Shown: positions 7,155 through 17,179, counted from the first letter of the stretch. The stretch: DNA of 64,000 nucleotides from Bacillus sp. B-jedd (GCF_000821085.1 NZ_CCXR01000001.1:827001-891000), one strand, 5' to 3'. The notes: generated by a model not told the origin, from the letters alone. Numbers and translations are program-made.

Positions 7155-7706
7155 TTGCAAGGTTGGAAAAAAGAAGCTTTTGAATGGACAAAGGCCTTCA
7201 TGCTCGGAATCATTATTTTTATCCTGATCCGCTCGTTCTTTTTCGCCAATTATGTGGTCGAAGGAGAATCGATGATGCCGACATTGAAGGATGGGAACAA
7301 GCTTGTCGTCAACAAGATTGGCTATCACATAGGCAATTTGCACAGATTCGATGTCGTCGTTTTCCATGCGAATAAAAAAGAGGATTATGTCAAAAGAATT
7401 ATCGGGCTTCCTGGAGATCAAATCGAATACAGGGATGACCGCTTGTTTATAAATGGCAAGGAGTTTGAGGAGCCCTATCTTGATATGTACAGGCAGAAAA
7501 CGCCGGGCGTCCCCCTGACAGGGACATTCACCCTGGAAGAGCTGACAGGGGAAATGATGGTACCGGACGGGATGCTGTTCGTCATGGGAGACAATCGGCT
7601 TGAAAGCTGGGACAGCCGGCATTTCGGCTTCATCCCTGCAAAAGAGGTCGTCGGAAAAGTGAATCTCCTTTACTGGCCAATAAAAGATGTAGCCATATCG
7701 CCTTAA
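7155..7706 (+). CDS. sipV: Type I signal peptidase (S26A)
   Basis: The 183-residue enzyme cleaves signal peptides from secreted preproteins at the outer membrane face. One N-terminal helix (about residues 12-30) anchors it. The catalytic dyad is Ser39 in EGESMMPTL and Lys80 in YVKRIIGLPGD, followed by the box E motif MGDNRLESWDSRHFGFI. The start is a TTG, with a weak G-rich site upstream. B. subtilis SipV (168 residues) occupies the same place after yhjE, so the symbol rests on synteny. A sipS or sipT type cannot be excluded. Confidence 0.88.
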   Translation: MQGWKKEAFEWTKAFMLGIIIFILIRSFFFANYVVEGESMMPTLKDGNKLVVNKIGYHIGNLHRFDVVVFHANKKEDYVKRIIGLPGDQIEYRDDRLFINGKEFEEPYLDMYRQKTPGVPLTGTFTLEELTGEMMVPDGMLFVMGDNRLESWDSRHFGFIPAKEVVGKVNLLYWPIKDVAISP

Positions 7707-7707
7707 G

Positions 7708-7737
7708 AACCCTGATGAACCAAATCGGGGTTTTTTG
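7708..7737 (+). terminator. Intrinsic terminator after the signal peptidase gene
   Basis: AACCCTGAT pairs with ATCGGGGTT, followed by TTTTTT. Confidence 0.8.
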
Positions 7738-7836
7738 TATTTGTATTTCCAAAGAGTGTCAAACTCAAAGCCAAACATTTGTGCCCTTTTTGTGGTAAAA
7801 TAATTCATATGCTGTAAAAGGACGGAGGGTATCCGA

Positions 7837-10800
7837 ATGTCGTTAAGAATGCTGATTGGAAGGGCCGGAAGCGGCAAAACGCTTACTTGCATCGAAGAAA
7901 TCAAAAGCAGGCTGATTGACAGCCCTGAAGGACCGGCGATTATTTATCTCGTACCAGAACAAATGACGTTTCTGTCGGAATACCGATTAGCCACGGATGA
8001 ATCAATCGGCGGAATGATCCGGGCCCAGGTGTACAGCTTTTCGCGCCTTGGCTGGCGGATTCTTCAGGAAACTGGCGGAGCAAGCCGGTATCATCTCAGT
8101 GAAGCCGGATTAAATATGCTGATCAGAAAAATTATCGATGAGAAAAAAGATGAGCTGCGCATATTCAAGCGTGCGGCCGATAAAAACGGATTTATCAATC
8201 AGGTTGAACAAATGCTGACTGAATTCAAAAGATATTGCATCGAACCGGAAACACTTGCCGAAAGCAGTGGCAATCTCAGCGGAGGCGGAAGGGTGGACAA
8301 ATCGCTCGCTGATAAGATGCATGATCTCGAAATCATTTATAAACATTACGAAGAAGCGGTGGCTGGCAAATATATCAACTCGGGGGATTATTTTCAGCTT
8401 CTCGCCGAAAAAATTGCCGATTCAGCTTACCTCAAGGATGCTGAGATTTTCATTGATGGCTTTTACAGCTTTTCCCCGCAGGAATACAGGGTCATTAGCG
8501 AGCTTTTGAAAGTATGCAGAAGGGTGACGATTACCCTCACCCTTGATAAGCCATGCCCGGATATGGCTCCGGATGAGCTCCATCTGTTCAGGATGTCCGG
8601 CGAAACGTGCAAGAACCTATTCGATCTGGCGAGAAACGAAAAAATTGAAATGGAAGAACCGCACGTCCTTCGGGGCCAGAGGCGCTGGACGAATGAATCG
8701 CTCAGGCACATGGAAGCGTATTTCGATTCTAGGCCTGCCAGGCCATATGAGGGGGAAGCAGCCGTAACTCTTATTGAGGCTGCCAACCGGCGGGCCGAGG
8801 TTGAAGGAATTGCCAGGGAAATCAGAAGGCTGGCAAGGGAGAAGGGATACAGGTATAGGGATATTGCCCTGCTGATCCGCAATGGCCAGGAGTACCACGA
8901 GATTATTGAACCCGTTTTTTATGATTATGAGATTCCGTACTTTATAGATCAGAAGAGAACGATGCTGAACCACCCCCTAGTTGAATTAATCCGGTCTTCC
9001 CTTGAAACGGTGAACGGGAATTGGCGCTATGAACCTGTTTTCCGCGCCGTGAAAACCGAGCTCCTGTTTCCTCCTGCCGGCAATGCCGCAAGGATGAGGA
9101 GGCAGATGGACAAACTTGAAAATTATGTGCTGTCCCATGGAATCCAGGGGCGGAAATGGACAGGAAAAGAGCGCTGGAAATACAGGCGGGTACGCGGATT
9201 GGAATTCATATCCCGAGTCCAGACAGATGAGGAAATCAGGATGGAACAGGAATTGAACGAGCTCCGGCTGATTATTTCCACGCCATTAATGAGATTGTCG
9301 AGACGGCTGAAAAAGGCTCAATCCGGAAAGAAAATGTGTGAGGCTCTTTACCTTTTCCTTGAGGAACTGGATATCCCCGCAAAGCTGGAAGCATTGAAAG
9401 CTGAAGCAGAAGAAGAAGGAAACCTTATTAAAGGCCGGGAGCATAGCCAAGTGTGGAATGCGGTTATCGACCTGCTTGATCAGTATGTCGAATTGCTTGG
9501 CGAGGAGGAAGCGACTCCAAAGCAATTCGCATCCATCCTGGACGCGGGGCTGGAGTCACTCGAGTTTTCACTTGTACCGCCGGCGATTGACCAAGTGATG
9601 GTCGCGAACCTCGACAAGTCCCGGCTTGCTGAAATTAAAGTTGCGTTTGTCGTCGGCCTGAACGAAGGAGTCCTTCCGGCAAAGATTGGCGAGGATGGCA
9701 TTCTTGGAGATGCAGAAAGAGCGCTTCTTTCGGCAGCTGGGCTGAAAATTGCGCCTGGCAGCACGGAGAGGCTGCTTGATGAGGATTTTATTGCCTATAA
9801 GGCATTCGTGACGCCGGCCGATGCGCTTTATGTCAGTTACCCGCTCGCCAATACCGAAGGGAAATCGCTCATTCCATCCTCCTATATTAAAAGAATGAAA
9901 GACTTGTTCCCGGACGGCAGGGAGGCGGGCGCCTCGGCCGACCCGGCCGATTCGAACGAGGAGGGCCAGATTTCTTTTGTCAGCAATAAAGGAACTGCGC
10001 TGTCATTCCTGACCTCGCAGCTCCAGCAAAAGCAGAGGAACTATCCAATTTATTCCTTCTGGTGGGATGTGTACAATTATTTCGCAGGGAACCCTGAGTT
10101 AAGGGGCAAAGCGGGGATGGTCCTTTCCAGCCTTTTCTATACAAACAGGACAGTGAAACTGCCTGAAGAAATCGCCGAAGAACTATATGGCGAGGATATT
10201 CAAGGCAGCGTTTCACGGATGGAACTGTTCAACAGTTGTCCGTTCTCGCATTATATCCAGCACGGCCTGAAATTGCGCGACCGCCAAATCTATAAGCTCG
10301 AGGCGCCTGACATTGGCGAACTATTCCATGCGGCGCTAAAATATATTGCTGATACAGTGAATGAGCAAAACATTTCCTGGGCGCGTTTGTCCCGGAAGGA
10401 ATGTGAAAATCTCGCCAGGCAGGCGGTTGAAGCCATTGCACCACGGCTTCAGAATGAAGTTCTTCTCAGCTCGGACAGGCACCATTACATTAAACGAAAG
10501 CTTGAACAAATCATAACGAGAGCATCCATCGTACTCAGTGAACATTCGAAACTAAGCGATTTTGAACCAGTCGGCCTCGAGGTTGGCTTCGGGAGGGGCG
10601 GGGAGCTGCCGCCGCTGTCCTTCAGGCTGAAAAATGGTGCGAGGATGGAACTAGCTGGAAGAATCGACCGGATTGACAGCGGGGAAGGGAAAAACGGCGA
10701 GCTTTATTTGCGGGTGATCGATTACAAGTCGAGCAGCAAAGGGCTGAACCTGACAGAGGTTTATTACGGAATCGCCCTCCAAGTATTGACTTATCTCGAT

Positions 10801-11334
10801 ATTGCGATTTCCAATTCCTCCGTCCTTGTTGAAAAACAGGCTGATCCAGCTGGTGTGTTTTATTTCCATGTCCATAACCCGATGATCAATACAGTAAAAC
10901 GGCTGTCCGAAGAGGAAATTGAACAGGAAATCCTGAAGAAGTTCAAAATGAGCGGACTAGTCCTCGAGGATGAGGATGTTATCAAGCTGATGGACAGGAG
11001 CCTGGAAAGCGGGGAGTCGCAAATCATTTCCGCCGGCTTCAAGAAGGATGGCTCGCTGACAAAGGCTTCGAAAACGGCATCCGCCGAAGAAATTGAAGAC
11101 CTGAGGAAATTTGTGCGTAAAGTGTACGAAGATACCGGAAATGCGATTATCAGCGGGGAAGTCGGAATTGACCCTTACAGGCTAAAAGATAAAAACCCTT
11201 GTACTTTTTGTTCGTTCAAGCCAGTTTGCCAATTCGACGAATCCATTGATGGCAGCAAATATCGGAGGCTCGCCCCGCAAAATGATAAGGAAGCGCTCGA
11301 GCTGATCAGGAAGGAGGTCCGGGAACATGAATAA
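7837..11334 (+). CDS. addB: ATP-dependent helicase/nuclease subunit AddB
   Basis: The 1165-residue subunit of the AddAB helicase-nuclease (the Bacillus counterpart of RecBCD) processes double-strand breaks and recognises Chi. The N-terminal Walker A is GRAGSGKT (residues 8-15). The C-terminal RecB-like nuclease contains VIDYKSSSKG. The four cysteines of the [4Fe-4S] staple are present: Cys801 in NSCPF, and Cys1122, Cys1125 and Cys1131 in the CTFC...C tail, matching the B. subtilis numbering closely. Length is normal (B. subtilis 1166). The ATG follows GGACGGAGGG. It overlaps addA by 8 bp. Confidence 0.97.
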   Translation: MSLRMLIGRAGSGKTLTCIEEIKSRLIDSPEGPAIIYLVPEQMTFLSEYRLATDESIGGMIRAQVYSFSRLGWRILQETGGASRYHLSEAGLNMLIRKIIDEKKDELRIFKRAADKNGFINQVEQMLTEFKRYCIEPETLAESSGNLSGGGRVDKSLADKMHDLEIIYKHYEEAVAGKYINSGDYFQLLAEKIADSAYLKDAEIFIDGFYSFSPQEYRVISELLKVCRRVTITLTLDKPCPDMAPDELHLFRMSGETCKNLFDLARNEKIEMEEPHVLRGQRRWTNESLRHMEAYFDSRPARPYEGEAAVTLIEAANRRAEVEGIAREIRRLAREKGYRYRDIALLIRNGQEYHEIIEPVFYDYEIPYFIDQKRTMLNHPLVELIRSSLETVNGNWRYEPVFRAVKTELLFPPAGNAARMRRQMDKLENYVLSHGIQGRKWTGKERWKYRRVRGLEFISRVQTDEEIRMEQELNELRLIISTPLMRLSRRLKKAQSGKKMCEALYLFLEELDIPAKLEALKAEAEEEGNLIKGREHSQVWNAVIDLLDQYVELLGEEEATPKQFASILDAGLESLEFSLVPPAIDQVMVANLDKSRLAEIKVAFVVGLNEGVLPAKIGEDGILGDAERALLSAAGLKIAPGSTERLLDEDFIAYKAFVTPADALYVSYPLANTEGKSLIPSSYIKRMKDLFPDGREAGASADPADSNEEGQISFVSNKGTALSFLTSQLQQKQRNYPIYSFWWDVYNYFAGNPELRGKAGMVLSSLFYTNRTVKLPEEIAEELYGEDIQGSVSRMELFNSCPFSHYIQHGLKLRDRQIYKLEAPDIGELFHAALKYIADTVNEQNISWARLSRKECENLARQAVEAIAPRLQNEVLLSSDRHHYIKRKLEQIITRASIVLSEHSKLSDFEPVGLEVGFGRGGELPPLSFRLKNGARMELAGRIDRIDSGEGKNGELYLRVIDYKSSSKGLNLTEVYYGIALQVLTYLDIAISNSSVLVEKQADPAGVFYFHVHNPMINTVKRLSEEEIEQEILKKFKMSGLVLEDEDVIKLMDRSLESGESQIISAGFKKDGSLTKASKTASAEEIEDLRKFVRKVYEDTGNAIISGEVGIDPYRLKDKNPCTFCSFKPVCQFDESIDGSKYRRLAPQNDKEALELIRKEVREHE

Positions 11335-14300
11335 AATACAGATTCCGCAGATGCCAAAAGGGCTTAAATGGACGAGTGACCAGTGGAAAGCCATTATGGC
11401 GAAGGAAACGGATATTCTTGTAGCCGCGGCCGCCGGATCAGGAAAAACGGCCGTCCTCGTCGAACGGATCATCCAGAAAATCCTCTCGGCCGATGAACCG
11501 GTCGATGTGGATCAGCTTCTCGTTGTAACATTTACAAACGCATCGGCAGCGGAAATGCGGAACCGTATCGGCGAGGCGCTCGAAAAAGCGATAAATGAAG
11601 ATCCTGATTCGCGCCATTTGCGCAGGCAGCTGAGCCTGTTGAATAAAGCATCCATCTCAACCCTGCATTCATTTTGCCTGGATGTTGTCAGGAAATACTA
11701 CTATCTAATTGATGTTGACCCTGGTTTCCGGATTGCCGATCAAACGGAGGCCCAGCTTTTAAGGGATGAGGTCATGGACACGCTAATGGAAGAGGAATAC
11801 GGGACAAAGGGAAATGAACCATTCTTCCGCCTTGTTGACACGTTTACCTCCGACAGGACCGATGAAGCCCTTCAGGAAATAACAATGGCTTTATATGATT
11901 TTGCCAGATCGAATCCGAATCCCGGCAAATACCTCGATGGGATTGTAGCGATGTACGATACAGCAGGAATTTCGAAAATAGATGACCTGCCATTTATCGG
12001 CGCTCTCCGTTTCGATGTGGAATTGCAGTTGAAAAGCGCTAGGCAGTTCATTGAAAAAGCGCTCGCAACAGCCATGCTTCCCGACGGGCCGGCTGCGTAT
12101 GCGGAGGCTTTGACAAGCGACCATAACTTGCTTGATGGCCTTTTGGCAGCGAGGAACTCATGGGAAACTTTATACGCGGCCATGCAAAATATAAAATTCG
12201 TGAATGCAGCGGCCATCCGGAAGGGCCAATGCGATGAGGAATTGAAGAAAAAAGCCGCCAAGCTTCGTGATAAGGCGAAAAAGATCGTCAATGGCCTCGC
12301 CTCCGAATTGTTTTCAAGGAAGCCGGAAAGCTTCCTGCGCGATATGGAAGAAATGAAACCGGTCATTGAAACATTGACAGGGCTTGTCCGGAAATTTGCA
12401 GTCAGGTTCGAAGCGGCCAAAAGGGAAAGGGGAATAGTTGACTTTTCCGACCTTGAACATTATTGCTTAGACATTCTTGTACAGTCTGAAGAGGAAACGG
12501 GGACATTGACTCCGTCCGCCGCGGCTTTGTCGTACCGGGATCAATTCCGCGAAGTGCTTGTCGACGAATACCAGGACACGAATATGGTCCAGGAAACGAT
12601 TCTGGGGCTAGTTTCCGGCGGCTTCGGCGAGTACGGCAATCTGTTTATGGTAGGCGATGTAAAGCAGTCGATATACCGATTCCGGCTGGCTGAACCGAAC
12701 CTTTTTCTTGGAAAGTACAACCGGTTTTCAAAAGATGATCCAGAAGAAGGGCTAAGGATCGACTTGGCCAAAAACTTCAGAAGCAGAAAAGAAGTCCTTG
12801 ATGCGACCAACTATTTATTCCGGCAAATCATGGGAGTAAAAGTGGGCGAAATTGAATACAGTGAGGATGCTGAACTGAAGCCGGGGGCGGACTATCCCGC
12901 CGAGGAATTCCCGGTCGAGCTCCTTATCATTGATCAGGGGACAAACGCCGAAGCGGATGATGCCGCCGAGGCGGAAGCCGAGAGCGATGTGCTAGATGCC
13001 GAAGAGCTGGAACAGTCCCAGCTTGAGGCTCGGACCATTGCTGCCAGGATAAAAGAGATGATATCAGCCGGGAAACCGGTATACGAGGCCAAAACAAAAA
13101 CATCACGGCCCGTCCGTTACCGGGATATTGTAATTCTGCTTCGGTCCATGACCTGGGCACCGCAAATTATGGAAGAATTCAAGCAGCAGGGCCTGCCAAT
13201 CTATGCCGACCTTTCAACAGGCTATTTCCAGGCAACCGAAGTCACGATCATGATGTCGCTCCTTCGGGTCATCGACAACCCATATCAGGATGTCCCGCTG
13301 GCCGCTGTCCTCAGGTCACCGCTTTTGGGGCTTGATGAGGAAGAACTGGCCTTTATCAAAATCCAGGATAAAAAAGGTGCGTTCTGGGACAGCGTCATCG
13401 CCTTTTGCAAAAAAACTGCGCCGCCGGAGCGGGAAGAGCTCCATGAAAAAATCTGCCGGTTCAGCGAACAGTTGGAAGAATGGCGTTCCCTCGCAAGACA
13501 GGGATCCCTTTCTGAACTCATTTGGCAGCTATACCGCGATACCGGATTTTATGATTTTGCTGGCGGACTGCCAGGCGGAAAGCAGCGCCAGGCCAATCTA
13601 CGCGCCCTTTATGACAGGGGCAGGCAGTATGAGGAAACCTCCTTTAGGGGCCTGTTCCGCTTCCTCCGTTTCATTGAAAGGATGACAGAGCGGGGCGACG
13701 ACCTTGGAGCCGCAAGGGCGCTTGGTGAACAGGAGGATGTTGTCCGCATCATGACGATCCACTCAAGCAAGGGGCTTGAATTCCCTGTTGTTTTCATCGC
13801 GGGGTTGGCAAGGAATTTCAACCTGATGGATATACGGAAGCCATATATGCTCGATAAGGAATTCGGCTTCGCGGCAAAATATATCAATCCGGAAAAAAGA
13901 ATCACTTATCCTTCCCTTCCGCAGCTTGCTTTCAAGAGGAAGAAAAGGATGGAAATGCTCGCCGAAGAAATGCGCGTCCTGTATGTAGCTATGACCCGCG
14001 CCAAGGAAAAACTTTATATGCTGGCAACCTTGAAGGACGCGGAAAAGAAGCTAAGCCAATGGGAGGATCTACCTGGCCACCGTGACTGGCTGCTGGAAGA
14101 TGCGGATCGCGCGGCTGCGTTAGGTTATTTTGACTGGATTGCCCCTGCCCTTGTCCGCCATCAAGATGGGAGCATCATGAGAAGGGGGACTGAGGGTGCC
14201 AATATTCCCGCTGAAATATTCAGTGATGGCTCCCATTGGAAGGTCACCATGCTTCAGGCGGAAGATATAAGAGGTACCGAAACCGCAGAAACCGCCGGCG

Positions 14301-15094
14301 ACAGCCTGCTTGAATATGTACAGGACATGCTGCCGGTGCCTGAGACTTCGGAGCGGGAAGCAGAAATTCTTGAAAGGCTGAACTGGGAGTACCATTATCG
14401 GGATGCTGCGACCCATAGGGCGAAGCAGACTGTTTCCGACATGAAACGGAACCGCGAATTGGTCGATGAAGAAAGTGGCACTGATCTTGTAAAGAAAACG
14501 AGGAAGGCCATCCTGGACAGGCCAAGATTCATGCAGGAGAAAGCGCTCAGCCCGGCAGAAAGGGGAACAGCGCTCCATGCGGTCATGCAGCATGTCGATC
14601 TTACCGGGCCGGTTACAGATGATTCCATTCGTTTGCTGGCCCGCCAAATGGTTGATGCCGAACTTTTGACAGAGGAACAAATGGAGGCTGTAGAACCAAA
14701 GCTGATTGTCAGCTTTTTTGAGTCGGAACTCGGGCGCAGGCTTCTCTCTGCAAAAAAGGTCCAAAGGGAAGTGCCTTTCACCGCATCCATTTCCTCAAAA
14801 GAAGTGTACCCGGACTGGAAGGATGAAAATGAACAAATCTTCATCCAGGGGATAATTGACTGCCTTTTCGAGGATCAGGACGGTCTTGTCATGATCGATT
14901 TTAAATCCGACCAGATTACCGGGCGTTTTTACAGCGGCTTTGAAGGTGCGGCGCCAATATTGGAGGAACGCTACAGGCTCCAGATTGACTTGTATACGAG
15001 AGCGCTCGAGAAAATCTGGAGGCGGCGCGTCGATGATCGATATTTATTTTTCTTTGATGGCGCCCATATATTGAAGCTGGAACGGGATAAGTAA
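11327..15094 (+). CDS. addA: ATP-dependent helicase/nuclease subunit AddA
   Basis: The 1255-residue UvrD-type helicase and nuclease partners AddB. Walker A is AAAGSGKT (34-41). Further helicase motifs are DEYQDTN, GDVKQSIYRFR, TIHSSKGLEFPVVF and VLYVAMTRAKEKLY. The C-terminal nuclease motif is MIDFKSDQ (from residue 1189), with the upstream histidine in GTALHAVMQHVD. A strong AAGGAGG lies in the end of addB. B. subtilis places sbcD, sbcC and yisB downstream. Here a terminator and then the convergent gerP operon follow directly. Confidence 0.97.
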   Translation: MNKIQIPQMPKGLKWTSDQWKAIMAKETDILVAAAAGSGKTAVLVERIIQKILSADEPVDVDQLLVVTFTNASAAEMRNRIGEALEKAINEDPDSRHLRRQLSLLNKASISTLHSFCLDVVRKYYYLIDVDPGFRIADQTEAQLLRDEVMDTLMEEEYGTKGNEPFFRLVDTFTSDRTDEALQEITMALYDFARSNPNPGKYLDGIVAMYDTAGISKIDDLPFIGALRFDVELQLKSARQFIEKALATAMLPDGPAAYAEALTSDHNLLDGLLAARNSWETLYAAMQNIKFVNAAAIRKGQCDEELKKKAAKLRDKAKKIVNGLASELFSRKPESFLRDMEEMKPVIETLTGLVRKFAVRFEAAKRERGIVDFSDLEHYCLDILVQSEEETGTLTPSAAALSYRDQFREVLVDEYQDTNMVQETILGLVSGGFGEYGNLFMVGDVKQSIYRFRLAEPNLFLGKYNRFSKDDPEEGLRIDLAKNFRSRKEVLDATNYLFRQIMGVKVGEIEYSEDAELKPGADYPAEEFPVELLIIDQGTNAEADDAAEAEAESDVLDAEELEQSQLEARTIAARIKEMISAGKPVYEAKTKTSRPVRYRDIVILLRSMTWAPQIMEEFKQQGLPIYADLSTGYFQATEVTIMMSLLRVIDNPYQDVPLAAVLRSPLLGLDEEELAFIKIQDKKGAFWDSVIAFCKKTAPPEREELHEKICRFSEQLEEWRSLARQGSLSELIWQLYRDTGFYDFAGGLPGGKQRQANLRALYDRGRQYEETSFRGLFRFLRFIERMTERGDDLGAARALGEQEDVVRIMTIHSSKGLEFPVVFIAGLARNFNLMDIRKPYMLDKEFGFAAKYINPEKRITYPSLPQLAFKRKKRMEMLAEEMRVLYVAMTRAKEKLYMLATLKDAEKKLSQWEDLPGHRDWLLEDADRAAALGYFDWIAPALVRHQDGSIMRRGTEGANIPAEIFSDGSHWKVTMLQAEDIRGTETAETAGDSLLEYVQDMLPVPETSEREAEILERLNWEYHYRDAATHRAKQTVSDMKRNRELVDEESGTDLVKKTRKAILDRPRFMQEKALSPAERGTALHAVMQHVDLTGPVTDDSIRLLARQMVDAELLTEEQMEAVEPKLIVSFFESELGRRLLSAKKVQREVPFTASISSKEVYPDWKDENEQIFIQGIIDCLFEDQDGLVMIDFKSDQITGRFYSGFEGAAPILEERYRLQIDLYTRALEKIWRRRVDDRYLFFFDGAHILKLERDK

Positions 15095-15130
15095 TAGATA
15101 AGTGAAATTCAGAAAAACAAAAATACAGGA

Positions 15131-15175
15131 AAAAGACATGAACGGGCGAAAGCTCTGGTTCATGTCTTTTCTTTT
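15131..15175 (+). terminator. Intrinsic terminator after addBA
   Basis: AAAAGACATGAAC pairs with GTTCATGTCTTTT, a 13-bp perfect stem, then TCTTTTATT. Confidence 0.85.
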
Positions 15176-15203
15176 ATTGGCGTAGTTGCCCGTTTTTGAT
15201 TTA

Positions 15204-15422
15204 TCATTTGTTGCCCGTCATAGGCTGGTCAAGCAGTTTAGTATCAAGGACATTCGTCCCGCTGACCGCACTTCCTGTAGCAATGAACAAACCTGTATTG
15301 GAACCGCCCGCCCCATTGAATGTCTTTGATGTGCTTTTTGGGGAAACATTCAGGGAATCACCAAAATGAGCGATTCCGCCGCTTAGATTTTGAATATGAA
15401 CCGGTCCAATCAGTGCCGGCAT
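15204..15422 (-). CDS. gerPF: Spore germination protein GerPF
   Basis: The 72-residue protein starts MPALIGPVHIQNLSGGIAHF and contains NVSPKSTSKTFNGAGGSNTG, the shared core of GerPA and GerPF. GerP proteins are made in the mother cell and are needed for germinants to cross the spore coat. It is the last gene of the gerPABCDEF operon, 46 bp after gerPE. It lacks membrane segments, as expected. Confidence 0.93.
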   Translation of the reverse strand: MPALIGPVHIQNLSGGIAHFGDSLNVSPKSTSKTFNGAGGSNTGLFIATGSAVSGTNVLDTKLLDQPMTGNK

Positions 15423-15468
15423 TGAAAAACACGCCTTTCTTTTGCAAAAGTAAAATCACCTACTAAAA

Positions 15469-15837
15469 TCAGCGCTCCTCCAGCTGTCTAATGTGCATGA
15501 TGCGTGATTCCATTGCAATCGCCGGGGTGCTGCCGACCTGCACGATGGAGGCGGCGGAAAGACCGGTTACTTCAATCGTTCCTACCCGGATGACAGGATC
15601 AAGCTGATGAGGGAAAATGTTGATGTTCTCCTCTATGGGAGGGAGGAAAATAGGTTCGGAAAAAACTTTATATTGGCTGAAATCCCCTTCCTCATCAAAA
15701 AAAATTTCCGCTTCCCGTTGCACAGCAAGGGCCCGGGAATTTCCATAAATCCTTCCAACATCGCCTATTTCAATGGTGGAGGAAAAGAGGACAGATTTAA
15801 TAATGATTTTGTCAACAACTGAGATTCGCTGCAACAA
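15469..15837 (-). CDS. gerPE: Spore germination protein GerPE
   Basis: The 122-residue product begins MLQRISVVDKIIIKSVLFSS and has the GerPE layout: an N-terminal beta region with EIGDVGRIYGNSRALAVQRE and a C-terminal GTIEVTGLSAASIVQVGST. The start is a TTG two bases after the gerPD stop, with only a weak GCCGGTG site, so translation is probably coupled to gerPD. It belongs to the mother-cell coat-permeability operon. Confidence 0.9.
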   Translation of the reverse strand: MLQRISVVDKIIIKSVLFSSTIEIGDVGRIYGNSRALAVQREAEIFFDEEGDFSQYKVFSEPIFLPPIEENINIFPHQLDPVIRVGTIEVTGLSAASIVQVGSTPAIAMESRIMHIRQLEER

Positions 15838-15839
15838 GG

Positions 15840-16019
15840 TTAAGCACCGGCCCGCAATGGTACAAACGGCCCGATAATCAATGATTCGGGGGGAGTATCG
15901 AAGGTGGAGCCTAGCTGGATGGTTTGGCTGTCGCCCACGAGCAGCATGGAGGAGCTTGCAACAGCCATGATCCGAATGCTTCCTACCGCCAGTTCTCTGT
16001 TATAAATGTGTAAATTCAC
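15840..16019 (-). CDS. gerPD: Spore germination protein GerPD
   Basis: This 59-residue gene is too short for a standard ORF cut-off. It starts with GTG overlapping the gerPC stop (GTGA), behind GGAGATCC. The product begins MNLHIYNRELAVGSIRIMAV, continues with SSSMLLVGDSQTIQLGSTFD and ends PFVPLRAGA. This matches GerPD in size, position and the hydrophobic VGDSQTIQLGS motif. It is the fourth gene of the gerP operon. Confidence 0.9.
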   Translation of the reverse strand: MNLHIYNRELAVGSIRIMAVASSSMLLVGDSQTIQLGSTFDTPPESLIIGPFVPLRAGA

Positions 16020-16612
16020 TTCGGATCTCCTTTCATCGTTCCTGGCAGATTATTGAAAAAGGCGAGAACGCCATTTTCAATTTCCTTTTTAAGTGCGTCG
16101 GCCGCCTTTTCCATTGCTGTTTCGTCGGCCTCACTGGGATTAATTGACTTTAAATGAGCTTCGATCCTGCTGGGAAGCTGTTTTTTTATGTCATTTGTAA
16201 TGAAGGAAGTATAGGTTTCGGGCTGCTTCAGGCCGATTCTTCCGCCCGCCTCGGAAATAAAAGCCGGCAGGCCGGACTCTAAATATTCATTGACAGCCTC
16301 CTCCATTTTCAAGGATCGCTGCATCATCTCCATAGGCGGCATCGGGGTGCCTGGCTGGCCATTTTGGATTGCAAAGTCTTCGATCCCCTGGACATCCTGT
16401 GGATTCAGGCCTATGTTTAAGGTTCCTTCAAGGGTCTCTACCTTCAATTGGTCGAATTTATATTGAATTGTCCCAACCTGGATGGAGGGCTTCTCTTTTA
16501 GTTTTTCAATCTCCTCTTCCGCACAGCGGAGCTGGTTTTCGAGTGCTTCGATCCGCTGGTTGCACAATTGGAGTTGCCCTTGCATCCACTGTATGATTTG
16601 ATAGAAATCCAT
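16016..16612 (-). CDS. gerPC: Spore germination protein GerPC
   Basis: The ATG at 16612 follows GAGGTG. An in-frame GTG nine bases upstream is less well placed. The 198-residue protein has an N-terminal coiled coil (about residues 5-42), then IQVGTIQYKFDQLKVETLEG and GTLNIGLNPQ, both hallmarks of GerPC, and a helical C-terminal half. It is the largest GerP protein and is conserved in the coat of Bacillus spores. Its stop overlaps the gerPD start. Confidence 0.93.
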   Translation of the reverse strand: MDFYQIIQWMQGQLQLCNQRIEALENQLRCAEEEIEKLKEKPSIQVGTIQYKFDQLKVETLEGTLNIGLNPQDVQGIEDFAIQNGQPGTPMPPMEMMQRSLKMEEAVNEYLESGLPAFISEAGGRIGLKQPETYTSFITNDIKKQLPSRIEAHLKSINPSEADETAMEKAADALKKEIENGVLAFFNNLPGTMKGDPK

Positions 16613-16652
16613 GGCGTGCACCTCTCTTGCCAGCCCTATAAATATGGAACAT

Positions 16653-16886
16653 TCACAAAGGAACTGCCGGGGTTTCAGACAATGGAAGTTTTTCGCCCTC
16701 TTCCGGAGCAGGTAAACTGAAGGGTTTCTGAGCTAACGGCGCCGGGCCTGTAAATCCTCCAGTATTGAAAAGATACGCTGCGGGTTTAATGATTCCGGCA
16801 CTGCCAATTTGAAAGACAGAGGAATTCGAAATACCACCGATTTTAATGAAATTAATTTGAATTGTCTGCTGAATATAATAATTCAC
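16653..16886 (-). CDS. gerPB: Spore germination protein GerPB
   Basis: The GTG start follows AGAGAGGTG at good spacing. The 77-residue product begins MNYYIQQTIQINFIKIGGIS and has NSSVFQIGSAGIIKPA followed by YLFNTGGFTGPAP, the GerPB pattern. A proline-rich tail ends it. Second gene of the operon, 14 bp after gerPA. Confidence 0.92.
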   Translation of the reverse strand: MNYYIQQTIQINFIKIGGISNSSVFQIGSAGIIKPAAYLFNTGGFTGPAPLAQKPFSLPAPEEGEKLPLSETPAVPL

Positions 16887-16900
16887 CGCAGCACACCTCT

Positions 16901-17122
16901 CTACACATTAAATGCTATTGGCTGGTCGATTCCGTCTGTATCGTAGACATTTGTCGAGCTAATATGGTTAAGGTTATGAATGGCCTCCCCAGTATTGAAG
17001 GAACCCGCTCCTGAAAATGTTTTCGCACTGGAAATAGGTGATAAGCTGTATACATCCCCAATATTGAAAACAGCGCTGCTTCCTAATGATATGACCTGGA
17101 CAGCACCTACAATCGCTGGCAT
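16901..17122 (-). CDS. gerPA: Spore germination protein GerPA
   Basis: The ATG at 17122 (MPAIVGAVQVISLGSSAVF) follows AAAGGGTG. A GTG three codons earlier is less likely. The 73-residue protein carries the GerPA/PF core (SLSPISSAKTFSGAGSFNTG) and ends DQPIAFNV. First gene of the six-gene mother-cell operon, with a sigma-K type promoter just upstream. Confidence 0.93.
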   Translation of the reverse strand: MPAIVGAVQVISLGSSAVFNIGDVYSLSPISSAKTFSGAGSFNTGEAIHNLNHISSTNVYDTDGIDQPIAFNV

Positions 17123-17152
17123 GGACGACACCCTTTAGTCTTATTCTTCTTT

Positions 17153-17179
17153 TATCGTATGTTAGCAAAAATTGAATGT
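17153..17179 (-). promoter_or_regulatory. Sigma-K-type promoter of the gerP operon
   Basis: On the minus strand CATACGATA (17161-17153) fits the sigma-K -10 consensus CATANNNTA. An AC dinucleotide lies 16 bases upstream (17179-17178), the expected minimal -35. It sits about 30 bp before the gerPA ATG. Late mother-cell expression is established for gerP in Bacillus. Confidence 0.7.
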